This document shows, in pieces, positions 1 to 5,881 of a DNA stretch of 22,076 nucleotides. The stretch lies in IMG/VR virus record IMGVR_UViG_3300044714_000012, positions 1-22,076 of that record. One strand, given 5' to 3'. The first letter of the stretch is position 1, and the number at the start of each line of letters is the position of its first letter. The position numbers and the translations under genes were made by a program. This DNA comes from a virus. The notes beneath the pieces are model-generated. The model was not told where the DNA came from. It ran no database searches and saw nothing but the letters and a program-made list of their open reading frames with translations.

Positions 1-1
1 T

Positions 2-880
2 CTGCCGCTCGCCGGCGGCCAGATGACCGGCGAAATCTACATGATCGGGACCACCGGGCCGCAGGTTGACGCCGGCGTGAGCTTTGGCGTGCGGCAAGCT
101 CGCATTCATTGGAGTGAGCCGGCTAATTCGCTCATTATCACGAAGGGCGCGGGCAACTACCCTATTGCTGTCAGAGACACGGATGGCAGTAATCAGCGGC
201 CGATCATCGATCAGACGCTCGGCGACGCGCGTTACTTGAAACTCGACGGCACCAATGACATCGCACAGTCGCTATTCATGGGCGAGGGCGGCGGCATTAT
301 CTGGCGCGAACCCGCGGCGCCGGGCGGGTTTGGCACAATCCTTTATGAAGACACGATCTCGGTAAATCCCGGCTTCACGATACGGCGGCGATCCGGTCAG
401 AATTACATTTACACCGAGGACGGGCAAACCTCGCAGCGCAACCGCATCCTGACCGATCTCGATCGCGCGGCGACCGTAATCATTCAACCGACCGGCATTG
501 ACGTGCCGGGTACGGCGGCATGGGGCAACTATTGGGCTGGAAGTTATCCGCTGGCGCGCAGCGGGTCGACACGCTTGCTGATCACAGTGGCGCTCAATAT
601 CGACATTCCCGGTACGCAGCCGATGGCGTGCGTCGGAGTGCGCTGCACCAGCGACAACGTCGAGCGGCGCTTTTTCTGTTACAAAGTCGGCGGGCTGACG
701 ACCGGCATCAACGCCGCGCTTTTTGTTGACGTGACGGGGCCGAACCCGCTTCTAGCCATACAAATCGCCTCGCTCGAATCTCCAGGTGTGGCTGGCTTGC
801 CGGGACCACCCTTTAGCGTGTTGGGCGGGGCAACCGTTGCCCGCTCGCAAATCATGATCAGCGACATGGGAGCAATCTGA
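2..880 (+). CDS. Tail-fibre-like protein, 3' part (start lies upstream of window)
   Basis: The reading frame is open from base 2, and the residues before the first in-window ATG (position 23) read LPLAGGQMTGEIY. This is the fibre motif LPLxGGxMxG that also occurs in the genes at 18505 and 19460. The gene therefore begins upstream and the ATG at 23 is internal; 292 residues are visible. A second motif (GDARYLKLDGTNDIAQSL, near residues 75-92) has the typical 'YLKLDG' look of fibre shaft segments. The C-terminal half is beta-rich with no motif I recognise, and may be a knob or receptor-contact domain. It sits upstream of the head-tail connector genes, about 17 kb from the other fibre genes, which is unusual for a Mu-type layout. 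Role in receptor binding or virion decoration is inferred. Confidence 0.7.
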   Translation: MPLAGGQMTGEIYMIGTTGPQVDAGVSFGVRQARIHWSEPANSLIITKGAGNYPIAVRDTDGSNQRPIIDQTLGDARYLKLDGTNDIAQSLFMGEGGGIIWREPAAPGGFGTILYEDTISVNPGFTIRRRSGQNYIYTEDGQTSQRNRILTDLDRAATVIIQPTGIDVPGTAAWGNYWAGSYPLARSGSTRLLITVALNIDIPGTQPMACVGVRCTSDNVERRFFCYKVGGLTTGINAALFVDVTGPNPLLAIQIASLESPGVAGLPGPPFSVLGGATVARSQIMISDMGAI

Positions 881-881
881 A

Positions 882-1340
882 ATGAGCGATCTAATTACGT
901 ATCTGGATTTACCTGACGATGTCGCCCTCGCGAGGGGGGATAATGATATTTTCCGATTTCACGTAACATTGCCGCCACGAAGTCACCGTTTATTAAGATT
1001 GACGGGGCGCGGACCGATTGCCAACCTCGGTTTTGCGGGCATCTTTCCACATTTACCCGTGCGAGCATTTGATGTTGCGCCTCATTGGAGCAGCGCATTG
1101 CCACAATATGATAAAGTGCCAGAACAAGAAACAGCGTGGCAGTTTACTTGGCTGAAAGTGACAGAATTATCGACGGCGCCGCTAGAAATAGCAATAACAG
1201 CAACTCTCGATGCTGACCCTAACCCGCTTTACCCATTTATTTTCCGAGGAAAAAGTGGCCCGCTTTCGCATCGGGCATGGTTTTGCTTTTTAGAAGATCT
1301 GGGCGACGCTTACGCTCACATACCAACGCCGCATGCCTGA
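882..1340 (+). CDS. Hypothetical protein, lower-GC orphan
   Basis: This 152-residue protein starts at ATG 882, one base after the stop of the fibre gene, and its last 8 bases overlap the next gene. I do not recognise a family. The sequence is rich in beta-prone stretches with no signal peptide or membrane segment. Base composition is clearly unlike its neighbours: sample lines inside it are about 45-53% GC against well over 60% around it, and AT-ending codons (att, aat, aga, tta) are common. That suggests recent acquisition from another source. Position between a fibre and a carbohydrate-binding-like protein suggests a virion-surface accessory protein, but this is inference from context only. 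Confidence 0.65.
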   Translation: MSDLITYLDLPDDVALARGDNDIFRFHVTLPPRSHRLLRLTGRGPIANLGFAGIFPHLPVRAFDVAPHWSSALPQYDKVPEQETAWQFTWLKVTELSTAPLEIAITATLDADPNPLYPFIFRGKSGPLSHRAWFCFLEDLGDAYAHIPTPHA

Positions 1341-2301
1341 TCCGTGGGGCGGCGGCACGCCGGGGACCACGCTGATGGATGACGATCTCGCCGCTGTCGC
1401 CGACGCTGTCGCCGACGCGCTCGCGCAACGTTTGGGGCCGTCGCAACAGCAGAATGGCCGGCTGATCGGGCTCGCGTCGCCGGCGCCGACCGAACCCGTC
1501 GAGATCGTCGAGATCGCGCGCGTCTGGCGCGAAGGGGCGATCTACGAAAAGGGGGCTGTCGCCGTCCACGATGGCGGGGTCTGGCAGGCGACGCAACCGA
1601 CCGCCGTCAAACCGCCAGGACGCACCGGGGAATGGCAGCTGCTGGTCGACGGCATCCGGAACGTGCTCGCCTATCAACAAACCGCGGACCCGCGTCACTA
1701 TGGGTTCCGCGTCGTCCTGACGTCGGGGAACTGGATCGATCTGCCGGTTCGCCTGCCGATGCCGCACCACCGCGGACCCTACGAAATCGACGAACGCTAT
1801 GCGCAGGGGGACGAGGTCGAATTCGAGGGCGCGACGTTCCGCGCCCGCCAGGATCGGCCGCCGCACGCGCCAGGATACGGCGACAACGGATGGGACCTTG
1901 TCTCTGCACGCGGCGAGCGGGGGTTCCAGGGTCCGACCGGCGAACGCGGCGAGACTGGATTGTGTGGCGATATGGGGCCGCAGGGCGCGCCAGGGCCGCA
2001 GGGGGAACCCGGACAGCGCGGGGTGCAGGGTCGGCCCGGACGTGGCATCCGTGCCGTGCGCGGGCTTGGTCGCGGTTTCGTGCAATTAGTCTATGACGAC
2101 GACGAGTTCTCCGACCCGATCGAGGTGTCGCCGTTCCGCTTCCGCGGGGCCTATGCCACGGGTGCGACCTATGACGACCGCGACATCGTCCGCCATCTCG
2201 GCAGTCTGTGGATCGCGCTGGTTCGAACCAACAACCTCCCTAGCGCCAGCAATCCGGATTGGGAATTGTTCCTTTCAGGGGGAGGGGACGCGGCGGCATG
2301 A
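1333..2301 (+). CDS. Collagen-like protein with carbohydrate-binding-like modules
   Basis: The protein is 322 residues, starting at ATG 1333. Around residues 64-105 it has a WREGAIYEKGAVAVHDGGVW pattern followed by W-Q-L. This resembles the small chitinase-type carbohydrate-binding modules (CBM5/12-like: Y-x-x-G-x-x-V...G-x-x-W/Y-x-A...P...W). Weaker copies occur near 149-190 and 268-316 (YATGATYDDRDIV...LW...NPDWELF). Residues about 194-238 are roughly fifteen Gly-X-Y triplets, a collagen-like trimerising segment as found in phage fibre and decoration proteins. It overlaps the previous gene by 8 bases and the next by 4 (ATGA). A trimeric surface protein that binds cell-surface or environmental glycan is the best reading. 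Whether it sits on head, neck or tail cannot be told. Confidence 0.75.
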   Translation: MPDPWGGGTPGTTLMDDDLAAVADAVADALAQRLGPSQQQNGRLIGLASPAPTEPVEIVEIARVWREGAIYEKGAVAVHDGGVWQATQPTAVKPPGRTGEWQLLVDGIRNVLAYQQTADPRHYGFRVVLTSGNWIDLPVRLPMPHHRGPYEIDERYAQGDEVEFEGATFRARQDRPPHAPGYGDNGWDLVSARGERGFQGPTGERGETGLCGDMGPQGAPGPQGEPGQRGVQGRPGRGIRAVRGLGRGFVQLVYDDDEFSDPIEVSPFRFRGAYATGATYDDRDIVRHLGSLWIALVRTNNLPSASNPDWELFLSGGGDAAA

Positions 2302-2921
2302 CCTGGATCGAGCGCTGGCGCTACACGCGCGCCGAATTGCAGGGCCGCGCACGCCGGACCCGCGCGCCGACGCTGTCGCCGCTGACACCCGCGGAAATCG
2401 TCCTGCATCTGCGACTTGAGCCAGGATCGGAAACCGGACCCGAAAAGGAGCTGCTCGATCGTCTGCTGGCGGCGATGGTCGGACACCTGGAACGCTATGC
2501 CTCGATCGCGGTGATGGATCAGGAATGGCGGGTGACGCTGAATTGCTGGCCGCCGCCGGGGGTTGCCCTGGAACTGCCTTATCCGCCGCTTGTCGAGATC
2601 ACCGACATCAGTATGCCGGACCCGGGTTTTGATCCCGCGGATTTTCAGGTCATCGCGAGCGAGGTGTCGCCCGGCATCCTCTACCCTGCCGAGGGTCATT
2701 TTTGGCCCGGCGGGGCCGGGCGCCAGGACATCGCGATCGCGCTGCGCTGCGGATACGAGGATCCCAAAGACGTGCCGCCCTCGATCAAACAGGCGCTGCT
2801 GACGGCGATCGCGACCGGCTACGAAAACCGTGAATCGCTGTCACAATACAATCTGACGCCAATCCTCGAATTGGGCTGGGAGAACCTGATCATGCCCTAC
2901 CGCGAAGCGGGGTTTGCCTGA
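2298..2921 (+). CDS. gp6-like head-tail connector (adaptor)
   Basis: This 207-residue protein matches the head-tail adaptor family (HK97 gp6-like / phiE125 gp8-like) in layout. It has an N-terminal helical part with a 'LTPAEIVLHLRLE' opening, a beta part with a 'P-x-P-P-L-V-E-I-T-D-I' segment, and a C-terminal helix (VPPSIKQALLTAIATGYENR) before a tail ending in MPYRE. Such proteins form a ring under the portal. I chose ATG 2298 because it overlaps the previous stop (ATGA) and gives the usual family length; an in-frame ATG at 2259 would overlap the upstream gene by 43 bases. The following genes continue the neck assembly, which supports the call. Confidence 0.82.
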   Translation: MTWIERWRYTRAELQGRARRTRAPTLSPLTPAEIVLHLRLEPGSETGPEKELLDRLLAAMVGHLERYASIAVMDQEWRVTLNCWPPPGVALELPYPPLVEITDISMPDPGFDPADFQVIASEVSPGILYPAEGHFWPGGAGRQDIAIALRCGYEDPKDVPPSIKQALLTAIATGYENRESLSQYNLTPILELGWENLIMPYREAGFA

Positions 2922-3157
2922 TGGCGGAACAGCCGCATACCGAGTCCGTCTGGGATGAATTCAACCGCTCGATCCCTGATCTGGTCAAAGCGCGCGTCGA
3001 ATTGGACGCATGGGCGAACGCCTGGAGGATTGTCCTCGAAATCGCCGATCATCATCCGGACGCGACCCCCGCGATGATGGTCCGCGCGTTCTATGTCGCG
3101 CTGCGCGACCGCGGGATGTCTGTTCCGTGGCCGCGCCGCTTTGGGAACCCGCCCTGA
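2921..3157 (+). CDS. Small hypothetical protein in neck cluster
   Basis: The protein is 78 residues, with its start overlapping the previous stop as TGATG and its own stop overlapping the next start the same way. It looks mostly helical (e.g. ELDAWANAWRIVLEIADHH) with a Trp/Pro/Arg-rich C terminus. No membrane segment or known motif is seen. Tight coupling between the gp6-like adaptor and the joining protein suggests a neck or head-completion function, but no specific role can be assigned. Confidence 0.6.
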   Translation: MAEQPHTESVWDEFNRSIPDLVKARVELDAWANAWRIVLEIADHHPDATPAMMVRAFYVALRDRGMSVPWPRRFGNPP

Positions 3158-3555
3158 TGCCGCTGCCAAAATCGCCGCCGATCGGCACCTTCCGCAACCT
3201 CGCGCTGATCCAGCTGTGGCGCGACGTCCCGGTGGACGACGAACAGTCCCTGCCGGGGTATGTCGACATCGCCTCGGCCTGGTGCTCGATCGTCGCGACT
3301 GCCGGCGACGTGTTGTGGTCCGGCGGGTTTGCGACTGCGGAGCGCCCGACGCATGTCCTGTCGATGCGCTATCGCGAGGACCTGACGCACGAACATCACA
3401 TCGTCGTCGCCGGACAGCGTTTCCGCATTCTGCGGGTGCAAAAGGACGATGCGCGCCGCTTCATCCGCGTCGACTGCGAACTCTATGGCGACGCCTCGAT
3501 GGTCGCCCGGCCGCCTGCGCTGCTCCCCGTCGCGCCGATCCCGGAGGATTTCTGA
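3157..3555 (+). CDS. Head-tail joining protein (stopper-like)
   Basis: This 132-residue protein resembles the phage head-tail joining family (SPP1 gp16-like stopper). It is a small beta-barrel with a segment giving W-C-S-I-V, a central R-Y-R-E-D-L-T-H-E-H-H-I-V-V-A-G-Q-R-F-R-I pattern, and a C-terminal strand. The 'H-x-I-x-x-x-G-x-x-F-x-I' pattern is the hallmark I used. ATG 3157 overlaps the previous stop; the longer frame upstream is a shadow over the preceding gene. In this family the protein plugs the portal channel after DNA packaging and gives the docking surface for the tail terminator. Confidence 0.78.
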   Translation: MPLPKSPPIGTFRNLALIQLWRDVPVDDEQSLPGYVDIASAWCSIVATAGDVLWSGGFATAERPTHVLSMRYREDLTHEHHIVVAGQRFRILRVQKDDARRFIRVDCELYGDASMVARPPALLPVAPIPEDF

Positions 3556-3556
3556 A

Positions 3557-3730
3557 ATGCCGCTCGGTCTGCTGTTCTGGGTCTTGATGATCCTGTGGCT
3601 CGTATTTGGGTTCTGGCAGTGGCGGCCGAACCTCCCAACGAATTACGCGCCGTTTGGCGGCCACATCCTGTTGTGGATTCTGTTGTTCATTATCGGCTGG
3701 CGCATCTTCGGTTTTGTGATCCAGGGGTAA
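3557..3730 (+). CDS. Small membrane protein with two transmembrane helices
   Basis: The protein is 57 residues, starting at ATG 3557, one base after the previous stop. Residues about 3-20 (LGLLFWVLMILWLVFGFW) and 36-55 are strongly hydrophobic, separated by a short polar, Pro/Asn-rich turn, so it should be a helical hairpin in the inner membrane. It is not a head or tail component by its nature. A membrane hairpin inside a neck cluster could be a superinfection-exclusion or holin-like accessory protein. No family is recognised, and the single-codon neighbours and good Trp/Leu content argue for a real gene. Confidence 0.6.
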   Translation: MPLGLLFWVLMILWLVFGFWQWRPNLPTNYAPFGGHILLWILLFIIGWRIFGFVIQG

Positions 3731-3736
3731 AGATCG

Positions 3737-4000
3737 ATGGTCGAGCAAATCCATCCGGAACCAATGCTGCAATTCTTTGCCTATGATCATCTGCCGTCGA
3801 ATTTGCAGATGGTTAGCCGTGAGTTCTACGAATTGGCTTGCATCGTCGCTCAGACTTTGCCGCGCAATCCGGAACGCACTGTCGCCTTGCGCAAGTTGTT
3901 GGAAGCCAAAGACTGCGCGGTGCGCGCCGCGATCTACAAAGACGACACCGGCGCGACTGCGCGAGCGGCGCTGTCCGGAGAGCCGTTCCTGAAAGGCTAG
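3737..4000 (+). CDS. Acb2/Tad1-like hairpin protein (candidate anti-CBASS/anti-Thoeris sponge)
   Basis: This 87-residue all-helical protein has F13-F14-A-Y16-D-H-L-P20, then a first helix near 24-41. A conserved-looking second helix follows, containing L41-P-x-N44-P-E46-R47-T-V-A-L-R52-K53-L-L-E56-A-K58-D59. The pattern 'LPxNxERTxALRKLLEAKDxAVRA' is one I associate with phage proteins of the Acb2/Tad1 helical-hairpin family. Characterised members form hexamers that soak up cyclic nucleotide signals of CBASS (Acb2, T4 Vs.4) or Thoeris (Tad1). The gene lies among capsid/neck genes, and other members have also been reported within late structural regions. Ligand-binding activity here is inferred from family resemblance. 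The alternative is an uncharacterised helical phage protein sharing only the hairpin. Confidence 0.68.
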   Translation: MVEQIHPEPMLQFFAYDHLPSNLQMVSREFYELACIVAQTLPRNPERTVALRKLLEAKDCAVRAAIYKDDTGATARAALSGEPFLKG

Positions 4001-4002
4001 GG

Positions 4003-4416
4003 ATGCAGCTGTCCGTCAAAATCGACGTTTCCTATGTCCAATTCGACCGCAAAGCGGTGCGCGCCGCGTCGCGCAAGGGCGGACAGCAGATGCGCGCCGA
4101 AATCCGCAAGCGCGGTGGCGGCCGCGGGGTGTCGCCGCCAGGATCACCGCCAGGACGCCGCACCGGGGCATTGTGGCGCTCGGTCTATGGCCGCGCGTCC
4201 GCCAGGGGCTACGCGATGGTCGCCGGGACCGCCGCCACGCACGGCCATTTCCTCGAATTGGGGACGCGCCGAATGGACGCCCGTCCGCTCGTTCAGCCCG
4301 CGTTCGCTGGCAAGCAAAGCGTCATCATCGGGCTTTACCGCGACGCGATCGGCAAGGGGATCACCGCGACCGTGGGCTCGCCCGGACAGCCGCCGTCCGC
4401 CGTCGAGATCGGATGA
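4003..4416 (+). CDS. HK97 gp10-like head-tail / neck protein
   Basis: The protein is 137 residues, beginning at ATG 4003 two bases after the previous stop. Hallmarks of the gp10-like family are present: a basic N-terminal helix (KAVRAASRKGGQQMRAEIRK), the loop S-P-P-G-x-P-P-G-R-R-T-G-A-L, then 'GHFLELGTRRMDARPLVQPAF'. The pattern H-x-x-x-x-E-x-G-T-x-x-x-x-A-R-P-x-x-x-P-A is very characteristic. Family members sit between head connector and tail terminator and are needed for completing the head-tail junction. The last 4 bases overlap the next small gene. The longer open frame upstream overlaps the Acb2-like gene and is not used. Confidence 0.82.
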   Translation: MQLSVKIDVSYVQFDRKAVRAASRKGGQQMRAEIRKRGGGRGVSPPGSPPGRRTGALWRSVYGRASARGYAMVAGTAATHGHFLELGTRRMDARPLVQPAFAGKQSVIIGLYRDAIGKGITATVGSPGQPPSAVEIG

Positions 4417-4565
4417 TGGATAAGCCGCGCGGCCCGCTGATCTACACGATCCGGAAGGGCGCGGACGTCATCCCGCGCCGAGTCTTCTATCTGATGGTCG
4501 CCGTCTTGATCGTCGTGGTGGTCGGCCTCGTCCTCGGCCTCGTCCTCTACCTGCGGCCGCGCTGA
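4413..4565 (+). CDS. Single-pass small membrane protein
   Basis: The protein is 50 residues. Start is ATG 4413 (overlapping the gp10-like stop as ATGA) or the immediately following ATG 4416. A basic N-terminal half (KPRG, RKG, PRR) precedes one long hydrophobic stretch at about 24-47 (Val/Leu/Gly-rich), ending in Leu-Arg-Pro-Arg. Positive charge on the N-terminal side predicts an N-in orientation in the inner membrane. It is the second tiny membrane protein in the neck cluster and does not resemble a structural subunit. Function is unknown; an effect on superinfection or membrane signalling would be speculation. Its stop overlaps the next start (TGATG). Confidence 0.55.
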   Translation: MMDKPRGPLIYTIRKGADVIPRRVFYLMVAVLIVVVVGLVLGLVLYLRPR

Positions 4566-4789
4566 TGGCGGCCGACCTTGCCTCGCTTTCCTCGCAACCC
4601 GGCAACCTGTCGTTCTGGGGGCCGGATCAGCGGATGATCATGATGATCCGCTTTGATACCGAACCGGTGCGGATCGAGGTCGCCGAGGGCGTCGCCGTCG
4701 ACGACGCCGCAAAAGCGGTGCTCGCCGCAATGGGGCATTTCATCGAACAGGCGGTCGAGGCCGCGGCAACCCGACGAATGGCGCGCTGA
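4565..4789 (+). CDS. Small hypothetical protein
   Basis: The protein is 74 residues, with ATG 4565 overlapping the previous stop and its own stop directly abutting the next start. The N-terminal part is polar, followed by a beta-like segment (MIMMIRFDTEPVRIEVAEGVAV) and an Ala-rich helix (AAKAVLAAMGHFIEQAVEAAA) with a basic end. No family is recognised. The tight packing between a membrane-protein gene and the tail terminator supports translation. It could be a small neck or tail-completion factor, but nothing in the sequence proves this. Confidence 0.55.
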   Translation: MAADLASLSSQPGNLSFWGPDQRMIMMIRFDTEPVRIEVAEGVAVDDAAKAVLAAMGHFIEQAVEAAATRRMAR

Positions 4790-5389
4790 ATGGCCGGCCG
4801 CCTCGACATGTCGGACCTGATCGCCAAGCTGCGCCGATCGACGCCCGCGCGCGCTTTCTTTGCCGACCGCATCGCCGGGGTCGCGGACGAAAACCGCGTC
4901 GCCGAATATGCCAATCTCGAACCGCCTTGCGCTTATGTCGCCTATGTCGGGGATAGCGCCGTCCCCTCCGATGCGATTAACGAGAACGTGCAATGGGTGA
5001 CGGAAACCTGGGCGATCCTGGTCAAGCTCGCCGCGCACGAAGAAATCCGCGGACAAGCGCCAGCAATGACAATCCCCGCGATCCGCCGCGCGATCTTTAA
5101 AGCGATCTTCAACTGGAGCCCGACGACAGGTTACACGCTCTTTGCCTATGGCGGTTCCAGCTGCATTGGGATCAGCCGCGACGTGACGATTTGGCGGTTT
5201 CTGTTTACGACGCGCACGCAAATCGACGAATGCGACGGCGAAACCGAAGAACAATTCGACCCGTTGCCAGGGTTCAAGGGGATCGATGTGATCGTCGACA
5301 CGATCGACCCCCACGATCCGGGCCTACCGCCCTCGGAAGAATATCGAGAATACTGGTTCGACCGCCGCGATCCGGAAGGGACACCGTAA
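4790..5389 (+). CDS. Tail terminator-like protein (Mu gp37-like)
   Basis: The protein is 199 residues. The middle has the terminator-family pattern P-P-C-A-Y-V-A-Y-V-G-D-S-A, then Q-W-V-T-E-T-W-A-I-L-V-K-L, a helix (TIPAIRRAIFKAIFNW) and a last beta hairpin. It follows the stopper and gp10-like genes, exactly where a tail terminator is expected, and in Mu gp37 occupies the equivalent place before gp38 and sheath. Terminators cap the tube when it reaches full length and dock to the head. The last ~40 residues are acidic and Pro-rich (DPLPGF...PPSEEYREYW) and look like an extension. Start ATG 4790 directly follows the previous stop. Confidence 0.72.
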   Translation: MAGRLDMSDLIAKLRRSTPARAFFADRIAGVADENRVAEYANLEPPCAYVAYVGDSAVPSDAINENVQWVTETWAILVKLAAHEEIRGQAPAMTIPAIRRAIFKAIFNWSPTTGYTLFAYGGSSCIGISRDVTIWRFLFTTRTQIDECDGETEEQFDPLPGFKGIDVIVDTIDPHDPGLPPSEEYREYWFDRRDPEGTP

Positions 5390-5881
5390 ATGGCCGATGC
5401 GACCCTGCCCGACAATTTGACTGCCGGCACACCCATTGCCGGGATCGACGTCACCATGTCGGACGGATCGCAGTTTATCGGCGATCTCGCCGCCGAACCC
5501 GCGACCATCGTCACGATCGCCGCAGGCAATCTGGTGCTCGCCCGCAACCTGACGCCCGCCGATGTCGGCCCGGACACCTGGGAGGTGACCGCGACGCAGG
5601 ACGGTTACACCGCGACGGGCGAACTCGATGTCGAGATCATCGCGACACCGATCGCCGTCACGTTCACGCCGGGGTCGGCCGACCTGCCGGACAACGCGCC
5701 AGCTGGCGCCTACATCGCCACCGTCTCGGTCACGATGTCGGACGGCAGTCCCTATGCCGGGGGCCTACTCGCTGCGCCGCCAACGATTGTCGAGATGGAT
5801 GGCGACGATCTGGTGACGGCGCGCCCGCTGACATCTGCCGATGTTGGGCCGCAGCAATTCAGCGTAACGACGGTCCCCTGA
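5390..5881 (+). CDS. Ig/cadherin-like repeat protein, second repeat shortened
   Basis: The protein is 163 residues. Two tandem copies begin with L-P-D-N at residue 6 and residue 99. Each continues with A-G-x-x-I-A-x-x-x-V-T-M-S-D-G-S, a G-x-L strand, then 'LxxADVGPxxxxVTxx'. The period is about 93 residues, but the second copy stops after about 65, exactly where the next gene starts (TGATG at 5879-5883). This 'SDGS...G' repeat is known to me from alphaproteobacterial phage surface proteins and looks like a beta-sandwich. It opens an accessory cassette between the tail terminator and the gp38-like gene, a place that is normally empty in Mu. A virion decoration or adhesion role is inferred. Confidence 0.7.
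   Translation: MADATLPDNLTAGTPIAGIDVTMSDGSQFIGDLAAEPATIVTIAAGNLVLARNLTPADVGPDTWEVTATQDGYTATGELDVEIIATPIAVTFTPGSADLPDNAPAGAYIATVSVTMSDGSPYAGGLLAAPPTIVEMDGDDLVTARPLTSADVGPQQFSVTTVP

Noticed and set aside
1911-2050. Short repeats in the collagen-like region as a possible CRISPR or DNA repeat array
   Set aside because: The periodicity is 9 bases from Gly-X-Y codons, with no spacer-repeat structure.
1237-2085. 282-residue - strand open frame
   Set aside because: It overlaps the collagen-like and carbohydrate-binding-like coding region, and its composition is typical of a complementary-strand shadow.
5191-5880. Upstream in-frame extension of the adhesin gene to 5191
   Set aside because: That part is Arg/His-rich shadow of the terminator and Ig-like genes; ATG 5881 overlaps the previous stop as at other junctions of this operon.
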